NCBI GenBank assembly: GCA_947503585.1
Contig: CANNEJ010000034.1
Span: forward strand, 1-10,012
DNA from: Anaerolineales bacterium
GTDB lineage: Bacteria > Chloroflexota > Anaerolineae > Anaerolineales > UBA11657
DNA length: 10,012 nucleotides
Direction of reading: 5' to 3'
Positions 5,827-10,012 of this stretch are shown one piece after another. The translations under genes were made by a program, and so were the position numbers. Position 1 is the stretch's first letter, and the number at the start of each line of letters is the position of its first letter. The notes beneath the pieces were generated by a model, which was given only the letters and a program-made list of their open reading frames with translations, was not told the origin of the DNA and did not search any database.

Positions 5827-8800
5827 CTATACAGGCTCCACGCGCTGCGCCACCACATGCACGGCGCCGCCATCCAGCTGCAGCCGGCCGCACACCAGCG
5901 CAAAGGGCGCGCGGCAGCCGCTGCGGTACTGCGCGTATACCTGCGGCGGCACAACTATGTTTACCAGCCCGCTGCTGTCTTCCAGCGCCAGAAAGCACAT
6001 GCCTTTGGCGGTGGGCGGGCGCTGCACGGCCACAATCACGCCGCCCACCGTTACCGGCTGGCCGTTGCGCAGCGTGCCCAAGCTGGCAATCTGGCGTGTG
6101 CCGGCGGCCGCAAGTGCCGCATGGCGCAGGCTGCTCAGGTGCGCAGCCACGGTGATGCCTGTGGCTGCGTACTCGCCCGCGAGGCGCTCGGCGGGCTGCA
6201 GCGGGTGCAGCTGCGCATGCTCATCCGCGGTGCGCATGGGCAGCGCCGGCGGGCGCTGCGCAGTGCGGTAAGCGCCGGCCATTTCCCACAGCAGCGCGCG
6301 CCGCTCGCCAAAGCAATCCAGCGCGCCAGCCAGAATTAGCGCCTCCAGCTGCGGGCGCGGCAGGCGTGTGCGCTGCACCAGATCCGGCAGCGAGTGGAAC
6401 GGGCGCGCCTGTTCCAGCAGCTCAATGTGAGCCGCGCCCAGCCCGGACACATAGCCCAGCCCCAGGCGAATGGCATTCTGTTCCACCGTGACTGCGGCTT
6501 GCGAGTGCTGGATGTGCACCGGCAAAAAGCGCACGCCAATGCGGCGTGCGTCGGACACCACCACATGCGGCGGGTAAAAGCCCATGGGCTGGTGGCACAG
6601 CAGCCCGGCAAAGTATTGGAGCGGGTGGTGGTGGCGCAGCCAAGCCGACCAGTAAGTGATGACGGCGAAGGCAGCTGCGTGCGCCTTGGAGAAGGAGTAG
6701 CCGCCAAAGGCTTTGAGCTGCTCAAACACCGCCTGCGCTGTGTCCGCATTCACAGCACGCTGCTGCGCGCCGGCAATGAAGCGCAGCCGGAAAGTTTCCA
6801 GCTGCGCGCTTGCATTCTTGTGGCTCAGCGCGCGGCGCAGCAGCTCGCCCTCGCCGGCGCTGAAGCCGGCCAAGTCGCGCGCAACTTTCAGCACCTGCTC
6901 CTGAAATAAAATCACGCCCAGCGTTTCATCCAGCGCGGCTGCCAGGCTGGGGTGCAGGTACGCAACAGGCTCGCGGCCGGCGCGCCGCCGCAAATACGGG
7001 TGCACCATGTTGGCTTGCAACGGGCCGGGGCGGATGAGCGCAATCTGCACCGTGAGGTCTGCAAAGCTGCGCGGCTGAAACTTTGGAATGAGCGCCGCCT
7101 GCGCGCGGCTCTCCACTTGAAAGATGCCGATTGTTTCCCCGCGGCAGAGCATGGCGTATACACCCGCATCATCAAAGCTCAGTGCGCTCAAGTCGGGCGT
7201 GCTGCCCGTGTGCTGGCCCACAAAGCGGCAGGCGCTGTCAATGGCGGAGAGCATGCGCAGCCCAAGCACATCCAGCTTGATCCAGTCCGCTATTTCCAGC
7301 GCGTCCTTGTCCCATTGCACCGCGCTGCGCGCCTCCATGCTGGCGGGCTCAACTGGAATGTGATGCGAGAGCGGCTGTGCGCACAGGATCATGCCGCCGT
7401 TGTGCAGGCCCAGATGGCGCGGAAAGCCGGCCAGGCGCGCCGCCATTTGCAGCAGCTGCTGCCAGCGCGGCGTGTCCAGCTGCGCGCCAAATGCAGCGCG
7501 CAGGCTGCTGGAGTCCGGCAGGCGCCCCGCCGAATAGTCGTCGACGGCGGCACACGCGCGGTCCAGCAGGGCGGGCGCAAAGCCCAACGCCAGGCCGGCG
7601 TCGCGCAGCGCGGAGCGCGCGCGGAATGTGATCATGGTGCAGGCCATGGCCGTATGCGCCGGGCCGTACTTTTGGTACAGGTATTGGATCGCCTCTTCGC
7701 GCCGGTCGGCTGCAAAATCAATGTCGATATCCGGCTGCGTGATGCGCTCGCGCGAGAGGAAGCGCTCGAACACCAGCCCGGCAGCCAGCGGGTCCACCGG
7801 CGTGATGCCCAGCAGGTAGGCGGTGAGCGAGTTGGCTGCGCTGCCGCGCCCCTGGCACAGGATGCCGCGCTGGCGCGCAAAGCGCACCAGATCCCAGACA
7901 ACCAGAAAGTAGTTGGCCAGCTGCTGCTCGCTGATGATTTCCAGCTCGCGTGCCAGCGTTTCACGGTAGGCGGGCGCGGTTGCTGTGGCCACGCGGGTTT
8001 GCAGCGCGGCCTGGCATAACGCAGTCAGGTATTCGGCTGCGTTCACGCCGGATGGCAGCTCTATTTTTGGCAGCTGCTGGGGGCCGTGGGGCAGCTGTGC
8101 CTGGCAGCGCGCAGCAATCACCAGTGTGTTGGCCAGCGCCGCGGGCCATTCCGCAAACAAGGCGGCCATCTCTTGCGGCGTGCGAAAGCGGTACTCGGCA
8201 TTGGTGCGCAACAGGCTGCCCGCGCGCTCCAATGCCACGCGGCTGCGAATGCAAGTGAGCACATCGTGCAGCGGTGCGTCGGCGGATTCCAAGTAGTGCA
8301 CATTGCCGGTGGCAACCAGCGGCAGCTGCAGCCGGCTGGCCAGCGTTTGCAGGGCGCGGTTGCGCGCCTGGTCGCCGCGCTCGTGGTGGCGCTGCAGCTC
8401 AATGAAAAAGTTATTGCGGCCAAAAAGCTGCGCGAGGCGCGCTGCCAGCTGCAGCGCGTGCTCCGGCTGGCGCGTGCGCAGCGCCCGTGCCAGCACGCCG
8501 CTGCGGCAGCCGGAAAGTGCAATCAGGCCGGCACTATGTGCGGCCAGCACAGCGCGCGGCAGTGCAGCGCTGCCCTTGGTTTGCGCGTTGCGCGCCAGTG
8601 TGATGAGCTGGCACAGGTTGGCATAGCCGGCCTGCGTCTCGGCCAGCAGCGGCAGGTGGGCGCCCGCCAGCGTAAGCTCGCAGCCAAAAATCGGCTGGAT
8701 GCCGGCTGCTTGCGCAGCGCGCCAAAAGCGCGGGGCGCCATACAGCGCATCGTGGTCGGTGAGCGCCAGCGCCGGCATTTGGTATTGCGCGGCTTGTGCC

Positions 8801-8874
8801 ACCAGTGCCTCTGGTGTGGGCACGCCGTCCAGCAGCGAGTAGTAAGAGTGGGCGTGCAGTTCAACGTAAGACAT
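5827..8874 (-). CDS. dnaE2: Error-prone DNA polymerase III alpha subunit DnaE2 (ImuC)
   Basis: The 1015-residue C-family polymerase has the normal DnaE2 length. It performs error-prone synthesis across DNA lesions and, with ImuA (or ImuA') and ImuB, drives SOS mutagenesis. Visible domains in order are as follows. The PHP domain (1 to about 200) has E-L-H-A-H (H7, H9), L-T-D-H-D (40-42), L-S-G-C (120-123) and N-V-H-Y-L (191-195). The palm/finger core has G-R-G-S-A-A-N-S (342-349), catalytic PDIDIDF (381-387; Asp384 and Asp386), K-L-D-V-L-G-L (533-539; Asp535) and G-I-F-Q-V-E-S-R (583-590). The L-I-R-P-G-P motif is at 613-618, and F-Q-E-Q-V-L-K-V-A and a Y-S-F-S-K-A-H-A segment follow. The C-terminal OB domain (about 935-1015) contains A-K-G-M-C-F-L-A-L-E-D. 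It lacks the C-terminal tau-binding extension of replicative DnaE. The polymerase appears intact. It follows imuB by 63 bases; no strong ribosome site precedes the ATG. Confidence 0.97.
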   Translation of the reverse strand: MSYVELHAHSYYSLLDGVPTPEALVAQAAQYQMPALALTDHDALYGAPRFWRAAQAAGIQPIFGCELTLAGAHLPLLAETQAGYANLCQLITLARNAQTKGSAALPRAVLAAHSAGLIALSGCRSGVLARALRTRQPEHALQLAARLAQLFGRNNFFIELQRHHERGDQARNRALQTLASRLQLPLVATGNVHYLESADAPLHDVLTCIRSRVALERAGSLLRTNAEYRFRTPQEMAALFAEWPAALANTLVIAARCQAQLPHGPQQLPKIELPSGVNAAEYLTALCQAALQTRVATATAPAYRETLARELEIISEQQLANYFLVVWDLVRFARQRGILCQGRGSAANSLTAYLLGITPVDPLAAGLVFERFLSRERITQPDIDIDFAADRREEAIQYLYQKYGPAHTAMACTMITFRARSALRDAGLALGFAPALLDRACAAVDDYSAGRLPDSSSLRAAFGAQLDTPRWQQLLQMAARLAGFPRHLGLHNGGMILCAQPLSHHIPVEPASMEARSAVQWDKDALEIADWIKLDVLGLRMLSAIDSACRFVGQHTGSTPDLSALSFDDAGVYAMLCRGETIGIFQVESRAQAALIPKFQPRSFADLTVQIALIRPGPLQANMVHPYLRRRAGREPVAYLHPSLAAALDETLGVILFQEQVLKVARDLAGFSAGEGELLRRALSHKNASAQLETFRLRFIAGAQQRAVNADTAQAVFEQLKAFGGYSFSKAHAAAFAVITYWSAWLRHHHPLQYFAGLLCHQPMGFYPPHVVVSDARRIGVRFLPVHIQHSQAAVTVEQNAIRLGLGYVSGLGAAHIELLEQARPFHSLPDLVQRTRLPRPQLEALILAGALDCFGERRALLWEMAGAYRTAQRPPALPMRTADEHAQLHPLQPAERLAGEYAATGITVAAHLSSLRHAALAAAGTRQIASLGTLRNGQPVTVGGVIVAVQRPPTAKGMCFLALEDSSGLVNIVVPPQVYAQYRSGCRAPFALVCGRLQLDGGAVHVVAQRVEPV

Positions 8875-8887
8875 GCGGTGCAGGGGC

Positions 8888-8911
8888 AGCGGCAGGTGCG
8901 TGCCTGCCGCT
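8888..8911 (-). promoter_or_regulatory. Perfect hairpin just upstream of the dnaE2 start
   Basis: AGCGGCAGG (8888-8896) pairs perfectly with CCTGCCGCT (8903-8911) around TGCGTG. It ends 13 bases before the dnaE2 ATG (8874) and occupies most of the space where a ribosome would land; no Shine-Dalgarno sequence is visible between stem and start. It may lower or control dnaE2 translation, or cause partial termination after imuB. Its effect is inferred. Confidence 0.55.
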
Positions 8912-8931
8912 TGCGGGGTGAATGTTGGGGG

Positions 8932-8955
8932 CGGCGCCTAAAGCTCACGGCGCCG
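8932..8955 (-). other. Hairpin across the imuB stop codon
   Basis: CGGCGCC (8932-8938) pairs with GGCGCCG (8949-8955); the 10-base loop holds the rest of the imuB stop codon (8938-8940). It lies directly before the second hairpin at 8888-8911, so the imuB-dnaE2 junction has two GC-rich stems in tandem. No T-run follows. Confidence 0.4.
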
Positions 8956-10012
8956 GTCTAGGAACCAACCCGCCCGGGCATCGTGGAAGAGTGTGAGCAG
9001 CCGGCCGCCGACGGCTTCCACCAGGTAGTACTCGCGCTGCACGGGCTGCTCCCACCAGCTGCGCTGCTCGCGCCAGAACTCAAGCACCTGCTGCACTGTG
9101 CGCGTGCCGTTGTTTTTGGGCAGGCGCACCAGCAGCGGGCTGCCATCGGGTGCGCTGCGCACTTGCAGGGGCAGCGGCTGTGGCGGCCCCAGTGTGCTGG
9201 CCAGCTGCATAACGGGCGCGCCAAAGCGCTGGCGCAATGCGCGCACCGTCTGGTGCATGCTGTCGCTTGAGCGGGCAGTGCGCTCTGGCAGCAGCTCCAG
9301 TTGGCTGGCGCCAAGATGCCAGGCGCGCAGCGGGTAAGCCGTCAGGCGCAGCGTGCCGGCCGCTGTGGTTAATTCAAACTGCTCCAGCAGGCGCTGCGCC
9401 ATGCGCTGCAGCCGGCGGGCGTCAGCACTTGGCGGCTTGACGGCTGCGCCGGCTTGCTGCGCCGGCCCGGTGTCTTGTTGCAGTTCCACTGCCAGCGCAG
9501 TGGTGTGCGCACTGGCGGCTTGCAGTGCAGCTGCCAGGCGCTGCGCCAGGCGGCCGGCATGGTTGTGCAGCGCTTGGCGGTCGGGCAGGCCTTCCGGCAG
9601 CGCGCGGCTGCAGCGCAGGATGAGCGGGGGGGTGTGCGGCAGCAGCGGACGCACATCCCGGCCGCGTGCCAGCGCGTGGTAGCACAGCCCGGCTGCATCA
9701 AACTGGGCTGCCACTGCCGCAGCGGACAGCGCAGCAAAGTTGCCAAGCGTGTGCAGCCCAAACAGCTGCAGGCGGCGCAGCATTTCTGCGGGCAGGTTGG
9801 GCAGTACTTGCAGCGGCTGCGGCGCCAAAAACTCGGCAGCGCTGCCGCCGGCCACCAGCAGCGCACCGCTGGCGCAGCCTGCTGCGTGGTGCGCTGCGGC
9901 TGCGCAGGCTGCGGTAAATTTATTTTCCGCAATGCCAATGGCCGGGGCAAGCGCTGTGATGGGTGCCAGGGCTTCACGCAGTTGCTCAGCCAAGTCAGTT
10001 TCGCTGCCAAAG
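8938..10012 (-). CDS. imuB: ImuB, Y-family-like mutagenesis protein (5' end missing)
   Basis: Bridges DnaE2 to the sliding clamp and ImuA in error-prone lesion bypass; ImuB is related to Y-family polymerases but usually lacks catalytic residues. The frame is open from the right edge (first full codon 10011-10009) to TAG at 8938; 357 residues are visible, so roughly the first 120-170, including any catalytic site, are missing. The visible part starts in the late palm (A-I-G-I-A-E-N-K-F-T-A-A), continues through the thumb (LQVLPNLPAEMLRRLQLFGL, then H-T-L-G-N-F-A-A-L) and the little-finger region. It carries QLELL (codons 9303-9289), a good beta-clamp binding motif of the QxxL(F/L) type placed as in ImuB. 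It ends in the ImuB-type tail: RSWWEQPVQREYY, then T-L-F-H-D and G-W-F-L-D-R-R. A TTG at 9993 is internal and not the start. The dnaE2 gene follows 63 bases downstream, confirming the cassette. Confidence 0.88.
   Translation of the reverse strand, partial: FGSETDLAEQLREALAPITALAPAIGIAENKFTAACAAAAHHAAGCASGALLVAGGSAAEFLAPQPLQVLPNLPAEMLRRLQLFGLHTLGNFAALSAAAVAAQFDAAGLCYHALARGRDVRPLLPHTPPLILRCSRALPEGLPDRQALHNHAGRLAQRLAAALQAASAHTTALAVELQQDTGPAQQAGAAVKPPSADARRLQRMAQRLLEQFELTTAAGTLRLTAYPLRAWHLGASQLELLPERTARSSDSMHQTVRALRQRFGAPVMQLASTLGPPQPLPLQVRSAPDGSPLLVRLPKNNGTRTVQQVLEFWREQRSWWEQPVQREYYLVEAVGGRLLTLFHDARAGWFLDRRREL

Noticed and set aside
6952..8019. Long plus-strand open frame opposite dnaE2
   Set aside because: It is antisense to the strongly conserved polymerase core. 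Its product is Arg/Gln/Ala-rich with no recognisable domain, as expected for a shadow frame in GC-rich DNA.
8086..8961. Plus-strand open frame of 291 codons opposite the dnaE2 start
   Set aside because: It lies opposite the conserved PHP domain, has no family signature and has biased Arg/Gln/Ala composition; shadow of dnaE2.

Overview
The window is GC-rich apart from one AT-rich gap and carries nine protein-coding genes: two on the plus strand at the left end, then seven on the minus strand. No rRNA, tRNA, CRISPR array, insertion sequence or phage gene is visible. The organism cannot be named from the sequence. The split imuB/dnaE2 mutagenesis genes, a lipobox protein and a BCP-type peroxiredoxin fit a free-living bacterium. 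The DnaE2 N-terminus (ELHAHSYYSLLDG, LTDHD) and the ImuB C-terminus (RSWWEQPVQREYY) recall, from memory, Actinobacteria/Chloroflexota-type proteins more than the usual proteobacterial ones. Chloroflexota is a low-confidence guess.

Left end (1-1253, plus strand): the 3' part of a small secreted lipoprotein gene with a DUF4352-like beta-sandwich, then a thiol peroxidase of the BCP/PrxQ family. The next genes converge on these, with a strong 12-bp stem at 1282-1322 between them that probably terminates transcription.

Middle (1343-3853, minus strand): a three-gene cluster that I consider the most unusual part of the window. In transcription order it is a small protein with two predicted helix-turn-helix segments, a WYL-domain regulator whose start overlaps the preceding stop (ATGA), and a 342-aa ARPP-1-family protein of unknown function with a very strong ribosome binding site. 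Upstream lie a TATACT -10 box, a 19-bp spacer and a perfect 7-bp dyad (TGTTGCC-N5-GGCAACA) over the -35 element, which suggests autoregulation. WYL regulators often sense DNA damage or nucleic-acid ligands, and ARPP-1 is named for its association with ADP-ribosylglycohydrolase and rhodanese-phosphatase genes. A regulated stress or defence function is therefore possible but unproven.

Right part (4118-10012, minus strand): the 3' part of imuB, then dnaE2 (together the error-prone translesion module, with imuA expected beyond the right edge), then a gene fusing four membrane helices to an alpha/beta hydrolase, then a 68-aa membrane protein whose likely TTG start overlaps the hydrolase stop. The imuB-dnaE2 junction holds two GC-rich hairpins. 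The 255-base dnaE2-hydrolase gap holds a promoter-like element, so the hydrolase pair may be transcribed separately.
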